From NCBI RefSeq assembly GCF_029227915.1, contig NC_079885.1, positions 2,108,001 to 2,172,000 of the forward strand: a stretch of 64,000 bases of DNA. The letters are read 5' to 3'. The position numbers and the translations under genes are program-made. Positions 25,536-37,900 of the stretch are shown here, piece after piece (the stretch's first letter is position 1; the number at the start of each line of letters is the position of its first letter). The notes below the pieces were generated by a model. The model ran no database searches. It was not told the DNA's origin and saw only the letters and a list, made by a program, of their open reading frames with translations. The DNA is from Hydractinia symbiolongicarpus. Taxonomy: Eukaryota; Cnidaria; Hydrozoa; Anthoathecata; Hydractiniidae.

Positions 25536-27579
25536 AAAAAGTAATTTAAAAAATCGTTCAGGAAATGAGTTTACTCCCTGGGTACTTTCTTTGAATACTT
25601 TTGACTATACGGGCCAAGCCCGGGATTTACGGGAAATCGCGGGTTTTCGTTTGCCGGCGATTAAACTTCCTTTATTCAGCGTCTCATCAAAAATGACAAC
25701 ATTTTTAAAAACTACAAGTCTCATGCGTTTTAGTGGTGAAAAAGTAATTTAAAAAATCGTTCGAGAAATGAGTTTACTCCCTGGGTACTTTCTTTGTATA
25801 CTTTTGACTATGCGGGCCGAGTCCAGGATTTACGGGAAATCGTAGGTTTTCGTGTGCCGGCGATTAAACTTCTTTTATTCAGCGTCTCATCAAAAATGAC
25901 AACATTTTTAAAAACTACAAGTCTCATGCGTTTTAGTGGTGAAAAAATAAATTAAAAAATCGTTCGGGAAATGAGTTTACTCCCTGGGTACTTTCTTTGT
26001 ATACTTTTGACTATACGGGCCAAGCCGGGATTTACGGGAAATCGCGGGTTTTCGTTTGCCGGCGATTAAACTTCTTTTATTCAGCGTCTCATCAAAAATG
26101 AAAACATTTTTAAAAACTACAAGTCTTATGCGTTTTAGTGGTGAAAAAATAATTTAAAAAATCGTTCTTGAAATGAGTTTACTCACAGGGTACTTTCTTT
26201 GTATACATTCGACTATACGTGCCAAGCCCGGGATTTACGGGAAATCGCGGGTTTTCGTTTGCCGGCGATTAAACTTCTTTTATTCAGCGTCTCATCAAAA
26301 ATGAAAACATTTTTAAAAACTACAAGTCTTATGCGTTTTAGTGGTGAAAAAATAATTTAAAAAATCGTTCTTGAAATGAGTTTACTCACAGGGTACTTTC
26401 TTTGTATACATTCGACTATACGTGCCAAGCCCGGGATTTACGGGAAATCGCGGGTTTTCGTTTGCCGGCGATTAAACTGCTTTTATTCAGCGTCTCATCA
26501 AAAATGAAAACATTCTTGAAAACTACAAGTCTCATGCGTTTTAGTGGTGAAATAATAATTTAAAATATCGTTTAGGAAATGAGTTTACTCCCTGGGTACT
26601 TTCTTTGTATACTTTTGACTATACGGGCCGAGTCCAGGATTTACGGGAAATCGCAGGTTTTCGTGTGCCGGCGATTAATTTTCTATTATTCAGCGTCTCA
26701 TCAAAAATGAAAACATTTTTAAAAACTACAAGTCTCATGCGTTTTAGTGGTGAAAAAGTAATTTAAAAAATCGTTCTTGAAATGAGTTTACTCACAGGGT
26801 ACTTTCTTTGTATACATTCGACTATACGTGCCAAGCTTGAGATTTACGGGAAATCGCGGGTTTTCGTTTGCCGGCGATTAAACTGCTTTTATTCAGCGTC
26901 TCATCAAAAATGAAAACATTCTTGAAAACTACAAGTCTCATGCGTTTTAGTGGTGAAATAATAATTTAAAAAATCGTTTAGGAAATGAGTTTACTCCCTG
27001 GGTACTTTCTTTGTATACTTTTGACTATACGGGCCGAGTCCAGGATTTACGGGAAATCGCAGGTTTTCGTGTGCCGGCGATTAATTTTCTATTATTCAGC
27101 GTCTCATCAAAAATGAAAACATTTTTAAAAACTACAAGTCTCATGCGTTTTAGTGGTGAAAAAGTAATTTAAAAAATCGTTCGGGAAATGAGTTTACTCC
27201 CTGGGTACTTTCTTTGTATACTTTTGACTATACGGGCCAAGCCCGGGATTTACGGGAAATCGCGGGTTTTCGTTTGCCGGCGATTAAACTTACTTTATTC
27301 AGCGTCGAATCAAAAATGAAAACATTTTTGAAAACTAAAGTCTCATGCGTTTTAGTGGTGAAAAAATAAATTAAAAAATCGTTCGGGAAATGAGTTTACT
27401 CCCTGGGTACTTTCTTTGTATACTTTTGACTATACGGGCCGAGTCCAGGATTTACGGGAAATCGCAGGTTTCCGTGTGCCGGCGATTAAACTTCTTTTAT
27501 TCAGCGTCTCATCAAAAATGAAAACATTTTTAAGAACTACAAGTCTCATGCGTTTTAGTGGTGAAAAAGTAATTTAAAA
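25536..27579 (+). repeat. Domain II mosaic with a 406-bp dimer repeat
   Basis: Contains two extra ATGACAACATT units. A two-unit block follows at 26,375-26,780 and again at 26,781-27,186. Each dimer is a B-type unit (CTTGAAATGAG, CGTGCCAAG, ACATTCTTGAAAAC) followed by an A-type unit with GATTAATTTTCTATTATT. A third copy of this dimer is at 29,821-30,225. One unit near 27,301 carries GCGTCGAATC and CTAAAGTCTC. Confidence 0.8.
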
Positions 27580-28592
27580 AATCGTTCGGGAAATGAGTTT
27601 ACTCCCTGGGTACTTTCTTTGTATACTTTTGACTATACGGGCCAAGCCCGGGATTTACGGGAATTCGCGGGTTTTCGTTTGCCGGCGATTAAACTTACTT
27701 TATTTAGCGTCTCATCAAAAATGAAAACATTTTTAAAAACTACAAGTCTCATGCGTTTTAGTGGTGAAAAAATAATTTAAAAAATCGTTCGGGAAATGAG
27801 TTTACTCCCTGGGTACTTTCTTTGTATACTTTTGACTATACGGGCCGAGTCCGGGATTTACGGGAAATCGCGGATTTTCGTTTGCCGGCGATTAAACTGC
27901 TTTTATTCAGCGTCTCATCAAAAATGAAACATTTTTGAAAACTACAAGTCTCATGCGTTTTAGTGGTGAAAAAATAATTTAAAAAATCGTTCGAGAAATG
28001 AGTTTACTCCCTGGGTACTTTCTTTGTATACTTTTGACTATACGGGCCAAGCCCGGGATTTACGGGAAATCGCGGGTTTTCGTTTGATGGCGGTTAAACT
28101 TACTTTATTCAGCGTCTCATCAAAAATGAAGACATTTTTGAAAACTAAAAGTCTCATGCGTTTTAGTGGTGAAAAAATAATTTAAAAAATCGTTCGGGAA
28201 ATGAGTTTACTCCCTGGGTACTTTCTTTGTATACTTTTGACTATACGGGCCGAGTCCGGGATTTACGGGAAATCGCGGATTTTCGTTTGCCGGCGATTAA
28301 ACTGCTTTTATTCAGCGTCTCATCAAAAATGAAAACATTTTTGAAAACTACAAGTCTCATGCGTTTTAGTGGTGAAAAAATAATTTAAAAAATCGTTCGG
28401 GAAATGAGTTTACTCCCTGGGTACTTTCTTTGTATACTTTTGACTATACGGGCCAAGCCCGGGATTTACGGGAAATCGCGGGTTTTCGTTTGCCGGCGAT
28501 TAAACTTACTTTATTCAGCGTCGAATCAAAAATGAAAACATTTTTGAAAACTAAAGTCTCATGCGTTTTAGTGGTGAAAAAATAATTTAAAA
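27580..28592 (+). repeat. 1,013-bp 5-mer higher-order repeat, copy 1
   Basis: Five units with distinctive changes in fixed order: GAATTC at 27,661, AAATGAAACATTTTTG near 27,923, TTTGATGGCGGTT near 28,083, ATGAAGACATTT near 28,126, and GCGTCGAATC near 28,518. All recur 1,013 bp downstream. Confidence 0.9.
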
Positions 28593-29660
28593 AATCGTTC
28601 GGGAAATGAGTTTACTCCCTGGGTACTTTCTTTGTATACTTTTGACTATACGGGCCAAGCCCGGGATTTACGGGAATTCGCGGGTTTTCGTTTGCCGGCG
28701 ATTAAACTTACTTTATTTAGCGTCTCATCAAAAATGAAAACATTTTTAAAAACTACAAGTCTCATGCGTTTTAGTGGTGAAAAAATAATTTAAAAAATCG
28801 TTCGGGAAATGAGTTTACTCCCTGGGTACTTTCTTTGTATACTTTTGACTATACGGGCCGAGTCCGGGATTTACGGGAAATCGCGGATTTTCGTTTGCCG
28901 GCGATTAAACTGCTTTTATTCAGCGTCTCATCAAAAATGAAACATTTTTGAAAACTACAAGTCTCATGCGTTTTAGTGGTGAAAAAATAATTTAAAAAAT
29001 CGTTCGAGAAATGAGTTTACTCCCTGGGTACTTTCTTTGTATACTTTTGACTATACGGGCCAAGCCCGGGATTTACGGGAAATCGCGGGTTTTCGTTTGA
29101 TGGCGGTTAAACTTACTTTATTCAGCGTCTCATCAAAAATGAAGACATTTTTGAAAACTAAAAGTCTCATGCGTTTTAGTGGTGAAAAAATAATTTAAAA
29201 AATCGTTCGGGAAATGAGTTTACTCCCTGGGTACTTTCTTTGTATACTTTTGACTATACGGGCCGAGTCCGGGATTTACGGGAAATCGCGGATTTTCGTT
29301 TGCCGGCGATTAAACTGCTTTTATTCAGCGTCTCATCAAAAATGAAAACATTTTTGAAAACTACAAGTCTCATGCGTTTTAGTGGTGAAAAAATAATTTA
29401 AAAAATCGTTCGGGAAATGAGTTTACTCCCTGGGTACTTTCTTTGTATACTTTTGACTATACGGGCCAAGCCCGGGATTTACGGGAAATCGCGGGTTTTC
29501 GTTTGCCGGCGATTAAACTTACTTTATTCAGCGTCGAATCAAAAATGAAAACATTTTTGAAAACTAAAGTCTCATGCGTTTTAGTGGTGAAAAAATAATT
29601 TAAAAAATCGTTCGGGAAATGAGTTTACTCCCTGGGTACTTTCTTTGTATACTTTTGACT
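28593..29660 (+). repeat. 1,013-bp 5-mer higher-order repeat, copy 2
   Basis: Same ordered changes as copy 1: GAATTC at 28,674, AAATGAAACATTTTTG near 28,936, TTTGATGGCGGTT near 29,096 and GCGTCGAATC near 29,531. The downstream unit (from about 29,660) lacks GAATTC, which marks the end. Confidence 0.9.
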
Positions 29661-31846
29661 ATACGGGCCGAGTCCGGGATTTACGGGAAATCGCGGATTT
29701 TCGTTTGCCGGCGATTAAACTGCTTTTATTCAGCGTCTCATCAAAAATGAAAACATTTTTGAAAACTACAAGTGTTATGCGTTTTAGTGGTGAAAAAATA
29801 ATTTAAAAAATCGTTCTTGAAATGAGTTTACTCACAGGGTACTTTCTTTGTATACATTCGACTATACGTGCCAAGCCGGGATTTACGGGAAATCGCGGGT
29901 TTTCGTTTGCCGGCGATTAAACTGCTTTTATTCAGCGTCTCATCAAAAATGAAAACATTCTTGAAAACTACAAGTCTCATGCGTTTTAGTGGTGAAATAA
30001 TAATTTAAAAAATCGTTTAGGAAATGAGTTTACTCCCTGGGTACTTTCTTTGTATACTTTTGACTATACGGGCCGAGTCCAGGATTTACGGGAAATCGCA
30101 GGTTTTCGTGTGCCGGCGATTAATTTTCTATTATTCAGCGTCTCATCAAAAATGAAAACATTTTTAAAAACTACAAGTCTCATGCGTTTTAGTGGTGAAA
30201 AAGTAATTTAAAAAATCGTTCTTGAAATGAGTTTACTCACAGGGTACTTTCTTTGTATACATTCGACTATACGGGCCGAGTCTAGGATTTACGGGAAATC
30301 GCAGGTTTTCGTGTGCCGGCGATTAAACTTCTTTTATTCAGCGTCTCATCAAAAATGAAAACATTTTTAAGAACTACAAGTCTCATGCGTTTTAGTGGTG
30401 AAAAGTAATTTAAAAAATCGTTCGGGAAATGAGTTTACTCCCTGGGTACTTTCTTTGTATACTTTTGACTATACGGGCCAAGCCCGGGATTTACGGGAAT
30501 TCGCGGGTTTTCGTTTGCCGGCGATTAAACTTACTTTATTTAGCGTCTCATCAAAAATGAAAACATTTTTAAAAACTACAAGTCTCATGCGTTTTAGTGG
30601 TGAAAAAATAATTTAAAAAATCGTTCGGGAAATGAGTTTACTCCCTGGGTACTTTCTTTGTATACTTTTGACTATACGGGCCGAGTCTGGGATTTACGGG
30701 AAATCGCGGATTTTCGTTTGCCGGCGATTAAACTGCTTTTATTCAGCGTCTCATCAAAAATGAAACATTTTTGAAAACTACAAGTATCATGCGTTTTAGT
30801 GGTGAAAAAATAATTTAAAAAATCGTTCGGGAAATGAGTTTACTCCCTGGGTACTTTCTTTGTATACTTTTGACTATACGGGCCAAGCCCGGGATTTACG
30901 GGAAATCGCGGGTTTTCGTTTGCTGGCGATTAAACTTACTTTATTCAGCGTCTCATCAAAAATGAAAACATTTTTGAAAACTAAAAGTCTCATGCGTTTT
31001 AGTGGTGAAAAAATAATTTAAAAAATCGTTCGGGAAATGAGTTTACTCCCTGGGTACTTTCTTTGTATACTTTTGACTATACGGGCCGAGTCCGGGATTT
31101 ACGGGAAATCGCGGATTTTCGTTTGCCGGCGATTAAACTGCTTTTATTCAGCGTCTCATCAAAAATGAAAACATTTTTGAAAACTACAAGTCTCATGCGT
31201 TTTAGTGGTGAAAAAATAATTTAAAAAATCGTTCGGGAAATGAGTTTACTCCCTGGGTACTTTCTTTGTATACTTTTGACTATACGGGCCAAGCCGGGAT
31301 TTACGGGAAATCGCGGGTTTTCGTTTGCCGGCGATTAAACTTCTTTTATTCAGCGCCTCATCAAAAATGAAAACATTTTTAAAAACTACAAGTCTTATGC
31401 GTTTTAGTGGTGAAAAAATAATTTAAAAAATCGTTCTGGAAATGAGTTTACTCACAGGGTACTTTCTTTGTATACATTCGACTATACGTGCCAAGCCCGG
31501 GATTTACGGGAAATCGCGGATTTTCGTTTGCCGGCGATTAAACTTCTTTTATTCAGCGTCTCATCAAAAATGAAAACATTTTTGAAAACTACAAGTCTCA
31601 TGCGTTTTAGTGGTGAAAAAATAATTTAAAAAATCGTTTGGGAAATGAGTTTACTCCCTGGGTACTTTCTTTGTATACTTTTGACTATACGGGATAAGCC
31701 CGGGATTTACGGGAAATCGCGGGTTTTCGTTTGCCGGCGATTAAACTTACTTTATTCAGCGTCTCATCAAAAATGAAAACATTTTTGAAAACTACAAGTC
31801 TCATGCGTTTTAGTGGTGAAAAAATAATTTAAAAAATCGTTCGGGA
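29661..31846 (+). repeat. Domain II end: partial third copies of the dimer and 5-mer
   Basis: Holds a third copy of the 406-bp dimer (29,821-30,225) and a four-unit partial third copy of the 5-mer at about 30,430-31,235. The latter has GAATTC at 30,497 and the shortened AAATGAAACATTT near 30,758, but TTTGCTGGCGATT instead of TTTGATGGCGGTT. The remaining units are ordinary A- and B-type forms. Confidence 0.75.
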
Positions 31847-32103
31847 AATGCATTTACTCCCTGGGTACTTTCTTTGTATACTTTTGACTATACGGGCCGA
31901 GTCCGGGATTTACGGGAAATCGCGGATTTTCGTTTGTCGGCGATTAAACTGCTTTTATTCAGCGTCTCATCAAAAATGAAAACATTTTTGAAAACTACAC
32001 TACCTCTTTCATTAAGCGTCTCATCAAAAATGAAAACATTTTTAAAAACTAGAAGTCTCATGCGTTTTAGTGGTGAAAAAATAATTTAAAAGATCGTTCG
32101 GAA
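31847..32103 (+). repeat. 257-bp out-of-register monomer at the domain II/III junction
   Basis: Distance between successive unit starts is 257 bp, 54 bp more than normal. The unit first runs through CTGCTTTTATTCAG to GAAAACTACAC at about 31,999. It then jumps back to CCTCTTTCATTAAG, so the CGTCTCATC-to-AAACTA segment is present twice. Left of the jump the sequence matches domain II units such as 31,080. Right of it, about 32,002-32,365 matches 38,869-39,232, including the rare AACTAGAAG and TTTAAAAGATCG changes. Confidence 0.9.
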
Positions 32104-33312
32104 AATGAGTTTACTCCCTGGGTACTTTCTTTGTATACTTTTGACTATACGGGCCCAGTCCGGGATTTACGGGAAATGGCGGGTTTTCGTTTGCCGGCGA
32201 TTAAACCACTTTCACTAAGCGTCTCATCAAAAATGAAAACATTTCTGAAAACTACAAGTCTCATGCGTTTTAGTGGTGAAAAAATAATTTAAAAAATCGT
32301 TCGGGAAATGAGTTTACTCCCTGGGTACTTTCGTTGTATACTTTTGACTATACGGGCCGAGTCCGGGTTTACGGGAAATCGCAGGTTTTCGTTTGCCGGC
32401 GATTAAACTCCTTTTATTCAGCGTCTCATCAAAAATGAAAACATTTTTGAAAACTACAAGTCTCATGCGTTTTAGTGGTGAAAAGATAATTTAAAAAATC
32501 GTTTTGGAAATGAGTTTACTCACAGGGTACTTTCTTTGTATACATTCGACTAAACGGGCCACGCCCGGGATTTACGGGAAATCGCGGGTTTTCGTTTGCC
32601 GGCGATTAAACCACTTTCACTAAGCGTCTCATCAAAAATTAAAACATTTCTGAAAACTACAAGTCTCATGCGTTTTAGTGGTGAAAAAATAATTTAAAAA
32701 ATCGTTCGGGAAATGAGTTTACTCGCTGGGTACTTTGTTTGTATACTTTTGACTATACGGGCCCAGCCAGGATTTACGGGAAATCGCTGGTTTTCGTGTG
32801 CCGGCGAATAAACTTCTTTTATTTAGCGTCCCATCAAAAATGAAAACATTTTTGAAAACTACAAGTCTCATGCGTTTTAGTGGTGAAAAGAAAATTTAAA
32901 AAACTGGGTACTTTCGTTGTATACTTTTGACTATACGGGCCGAATCCGTGATTTACGGGAAATCGCGGGTTTTCGTTTGCCGGCGATTAAACTCCTTTTA
33001 TTCAGCGTCTCATCAAAAATGAAAACATTTTTGAAAACTACAAGTCTTATGCGTTTTAGTGGTGAAAAGATAATTTAAAAAATCGTTTTGGAAATGAGTT
33101 TACTCACAGGGTACTTTCTTTGTATACATTCGACTAAACGGGCCACGCCCGGGATTTACGGGAAATCGCGGGTTTTCGTTTGCCGGCGATTAAACCACTT
33201 TCACTAAGCGTCTCATCAAAAATTAAAACATTTCTGAAAACTACAAGTCTCATGCGTTTTAGTGGTGAAAAAATAATTTAAAAAATCGTTCGGGAAATGA
33301 GTTTACTCGCTT
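32104..33312 (+). repeat. First domain III units, including a 24-bp deletion unit
   Basis: Six satellite units. At 32,903/32,904 the run of A's joins directly to CTGGGTACTTTCG, so about 24 bp (from TCGTT to ACTCC) is missing. The distance between the flanking full starts (32,712 and 33,093) is 381 instead of 406 bp. Confidence 0.85.
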
Positions 33313-34122
33313 GGTACTTTCTTTGTATACTTTTGACTATACGGGCCCAGCCAGGATTTACGGGAAATCGCGGGTTTTCGTGTGCCGGCGATTAAACCTC
33401 TTTCATTAAGCGTCTCATTAAAAATTAAAACATTTTTGGAAACTACAAGTCTCATGCGTTTTAGTGGTGAAAAAATAATTTAAAAAATCGTTCGGGAAAT
33501 GAGTTTACTCCCTGGGTACTTTCTTTGTATACTTTTGACTATACGGGCCGAGTCCGGGATTTACGAAAAATCGCGTGTTTTCGTTTGCCGGCGATTAAAC
33601 TCCTTTTATTCAGCGTCACATCAAAAATGAAAACATTTTTGAAAACTACAAGTCTCATGCGTTTTAGTGGTGAAAAGATAATTTAAAAAATCGTTCTGGA
33701 AATGAGTTTACTCACAGGGTACTTTCTTTGTAAACATTCGACTATACGGGACAAGCCCGGGATTTAGGGAAATGGTGGTATTTCGTTTGCCGGCGATTAA
33801 ACCTCTTTCATTAAGCGTCTCATTAAAAATGAAAACATTTTTGAAAGCTAAAAGTCTCATTCGTTCTAGTGGTGCAGAAATAATTTGAAAAATCGTTCGG
33901 GAAATCAGTTTACTCACAGGGTACTTTCTTTGTATACATTCGACTATACGGGCCAAGCCCGGGATTTACAGGAAATCGCGGGTTTTCGTTTGCCGGCTAT
34001 TAAACCACATTCATTAGGCGTCTCATTAAAAATGAAAACATTTCTGAAAACTACAAGTCTCATGCGTTTTAGTGGTGAAATAATAATTTAAAAAATCGTT
34101 CGGAAAATGAGTTTACTCCCTG
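33313..34122 (+). repeat. 810-bp 4-mer duplication, copy 1
   Basis: Repeated at +810 bp. It includes the GGGCCCAGCCAGG unit, the CATTAAAAATTAAAACATT unit, the TTTACGAAAAATCGCG unit, the GTAAACATTCGAC/GAAATGGTGG unit and the first GTGCAGAAATAATTTG unit (33,872). Confidence 0.9.
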
Positions 34123-34962
34123 GGTACTTTCTTTGTATACTTTTGACTATACGGGCCCAGCCAGGATTTACGGGAAATCGCGGGTTTTCGTGTGCCGGCG
34201 ATTAAACCTCTTTCATTAAGCGTCTCATTAAAAATTAAAACATTTTTGGAAACTACAAGTCTCATGCGTTTTAGTGGTGAAAAAATAATTTAAAAAATCG
34301 TTCGGGAAATGAGTTTACTCCCTGGGTACTTTCTTTGTATACTTTTGACTATACGGGCCGAGTCCGGGATTTACGAAAAATCGCGTGTTTTCGTTTGCCG
34401 GCGATTAAACTCCTTTTATTCAGCGTCACATCAAAAATGAAAACATTTTTGAAAACTACAAGTCTCATGCGTTTTAGTGGTGAAAAGATAATTTAAAAAA
34501 TCGTTCTGGAAATGAGTTTACTCACAGGGTACTTTCTTTGTAAACATTCGACTATACGGGACAAGCCCGGGATTTAGGGAAATGGTGGTATTTCGTTTGC
34601 CGGCGATTAAACCTCTTTCATTAAGCGTCTCATTAAAAATGAAAACATTTTTGAAAGCTAAAAGTCTCATTCGTTCTAGTGGTGCAGAAATAATTTGAAA
34701 AATCGTTCGGGAAATCAGTTTACTCACAGGGTACTTTCTTTGTATACATTCGACTATACGGGCCAAGCCCGGGATTTACAGGAAATCGCGGGTTTTCGTT
34801 TGCCGGCTATTAAACCACATTCATTAGGCGTCTCATTAAAAATGAAAACATTTCTGAAAACTACAAGTCTCATGCGTTTTAGTGGTGAAATAATAATTTA
34901 AAAAATCGTTCGGAAAATGAGTTTACTCCCTGGGTACTTTCTTTGTATACTTTTGACTATAC
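34123..34962 (+). repeat. 810-bp 4-mer duplication, copy 2
   Basis: Matches 33,313-34,122 with the same rare changes (GTGCAGAAATAATTTG at 34,682). It ends where CCCAGTCCGGG replaces CCCAGCCAGG near 34,962. The same four-unit series starts the large duplicated block again near 42.5 kb. Confidence 0.9.
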
Positions 34963-37900
34963 GGGCCCAGTCCGGGATTTACGGGAAATTGCGGGTTTTC
35001 GTGTGCCGGCGATTAAACTTCTTTTATTCAGCGTCCCATCAAAAATGAAAACATTTTTGAAAACTACAAGTCTCATGCGTTTAAGTGGTGAAAAGGTAAT
35101 TTAAAAAATCGTTTTGGAAATGAATTTACTCACAGGGTACTTTCTTTGTATACATTCGATTATACGGGCCAAGCCCGGGATTTACGGGATATCGCGGGTT
35201 TTCGTTTGCCGGCGATTAAACCAATTTTCACTAAGCGTCTCATCAAAAATGAAAACATTTCTGAAAACTACAAGCCTCATGCGTTTTACTGGTGAAAAAA
35301 TAATTTAAAAAATCGTTCGGGAAATGAGTTTACTCCCTGGGTACTTTCGTTGTATACTTTTGACTATACGGCCGAGTCCGGGATTTATCGGAAATCGCGG
35401 GTTTTCGTTTGCCGGCGATTAAACTTCTTTCATTAAGAGTCTCATCAAAAATGAAAACATTTTTGAAAACTACAAGTCTCATGCGTTTTAGTGGTGAAAA
35501 GATAATTTAAAAAATCGTTTTGGAAATGAGTTTACTCACAGGGTACTTTCTTTGTATACATTCGACTAAACGGGCCACGCCCGGGATTTACGGGAAATCG
35601 CGGGTTTTCGTTTGCCGGCGATTTAACCACTTTCACTAAGCGTCTCATCAAAAATTAAAACATTTCTGAAAACTACAATTCCCATGCGTTTTATTGGTGA
35701 AAAAATAATTTAAAAATCGTTCAGGAAATGAGTTTACTCCCTGGGTACTTTCTTTGTATACTTTTGACTATACGGGCCGAGTCCGGGATTTACGGAAAAT
35801 CGCGGGTTTTCGTTTGCCGGCGATTAAACTTCTTTCATTAAGCGTCTCATCAAAAATGAAAACATTTTTGAAAACTACAAGTCTCATGCGTTTTAGTGGT
35901 GAAAAAAAAATTTAAAAAATCGTTCGGGAAATGAGTTTACACCCTGGGTACTTTCTTTGTATACATTCGACTTTACGGGCCAAGCCCTGGATTTACGTGA
36001 AATCGCGGGTTTCCGTTTGCCGGCGATTAAGCCTCTTTCATTAAGCGTCTCATCAAAAATGAAAACATTTTTAAAAACTACAAGTCTCATGCGTTTTAGT
36101 GGTGAAAAAATAATTTAAAAAATCGTTCGGGAAATGAGTTTACTCCCTGGGTAATTTCTTTGTATACTTTTCACTATACGGGCCCAGTCCGGGACTTAGG
36201 GGAAATCGCGGGTTTTCGTGTGCCGGCGATTAAACTCCTTTTATTCAGCGTCTTATCAAAAATGAAAACATTTTTGAAAACTACAAGTCTCATGCGTTTT
36301 AGTGGTGAAAAGATAATTTAAAAAATCGTTTTGGAAATGAGTTTACTCACAGGGTACTTTCTTTGTATACATTCGACTAAACGGGCCAAGCCCGGGATTT
36401 ACGGGAAATCGCGGGTTTTCGTTTGCCGGCGATTAAACCACTTTCACTAAGCGTCTCATCAAAAATGAAAACATTTCTGAAAACTACAAGTCTCATGCGT
36501 TTTAGTGGTGAAAAGATAATTTAAAAAATCGTTTTGGAAATGAGTTTACTCACAGGGTAATTTCTTTGTATACATTCGACTAAACGGGCCAAGCCCGGGA
36601 TTTACGGGAAATCACGGGTTTTAGTTAGCCGGCGATTAAACCACTTTCACTGAGCGTCTCATCAAAAATGAAAACATTTCTGAAAACTACAAGTCTCTTG
36701 CGTTTTAGTGGTGAAAATATAATTTAAAAAATCGTTCGGGAAATGAGTTTACTCCCTGGGTACTTTCTTTGTATACTTTTGACTATACGGGCCGAGTCCA
36801 AGATTTACGGGAAATCGCGCGTTTTCGTTTGCCGGCGATTAAACTCCTTTTATTCAGCGTCTCATTAAAAATGAAAACATTTTTGAAAACTACAAGTCTC
36901 ATGCGTTTTAGTGGTGAAAAAAAAAATTAAAATATCGTTCGGGAAATGAGTTACACCCTGGGTACTTTCTTTGCATACATTCGACTATAGGGGCCAAGCC
37001 CGGGATTTACGTGAAATCGCGGGTTTCCGTTTGCCGGCGATTAAACTTCTTTTATTCAGCGTCTCATCAAAAATGAAAACATTTTTGAAAACTACAAGTC
37101 TCATGCGTTTTAGTGGTGAAAAGATAATTTAAAAAATCGTTTTGGAAATGAGTTTACTCACAGGGTACTTTCTTTGTATACATTCGATTATACGGGCCAA
37201 GCCCGGGATTTACGGGAAATCGCGGGTTTTCGTTTGCCGGCGATTAAACTCCTTTTATTCAGCGTCTCATCAAAAATGAAAACATTTTTGAAAACTACAA
37301 GTCTCATGCGTTTTAGTGGTGAAAAGATAATTTAAAAAATCGTTCTGGAAATGAGTTTACTCACAGGGTACTTTCTTTGTAAACATTCGACTATACGAGA
37401 CAAGCCCGGGATTTAGGGAAATCGTGGTATTTCGTTTGCCGGCGATTAAACCTCTTTCATTAAGCGTCTCATTAAAAATGAAAACATTTTTGGAAACTAC
37501 AAGTCTCATGCGTTTTAGTGGTGAAAAAATAATTTAAAAAATCGTTCGGGAAATGAGTTTACTCCCTGGGTACTTTCTTTGTATACTTTTGGCTATACGG
37601 GCAGAGTCCGGGATTTACGGAAAATCGCGGGTTTTCGTTTGCCGGCGATTAAACTCCTTTTATTCAGCGTCACATCAAAAATGAAAACATTTTTAAAAAC
37701 TACAAGTCTCATGCGTTTTAGTGGTGAAAAGATAATTTAAAAAATCGTTCTGGAAATGAGTTTACTCACAGGGTACTTTCTTTGTAAACATTCGACTATA
37801 CGGGACAAGCCGGGGATTTAGGGAAATCGTGGTATTTCGTTTGCCGGCCATTAAACTTCTTTCATTAGGCGTCTCATCAAAAATGAAAACATTTGTGAAA

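Larger units (their letters stand above)
14022..31999 (+). repeat. Domain II: mixed A- and B-type monomers
   Basis: B-type units (ACTCACAGGG followed by GTATACATTCGACTATACG) enter at 14,022 and are interspersed with A-type units. Common local forms are CGTGCCAAGCCCGGG, GGGAAAGCGCGGG and CCTCTTTCATTAAG. A subtype with CCCCGGATTTACGGG, GAAAACGCGGG and GGATTTCG is confined to about 14.2-20 kb. The stretch 16.8-18.07 kb is domain I-like again because of the 4-kb duplication. Confidence 0.8.
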
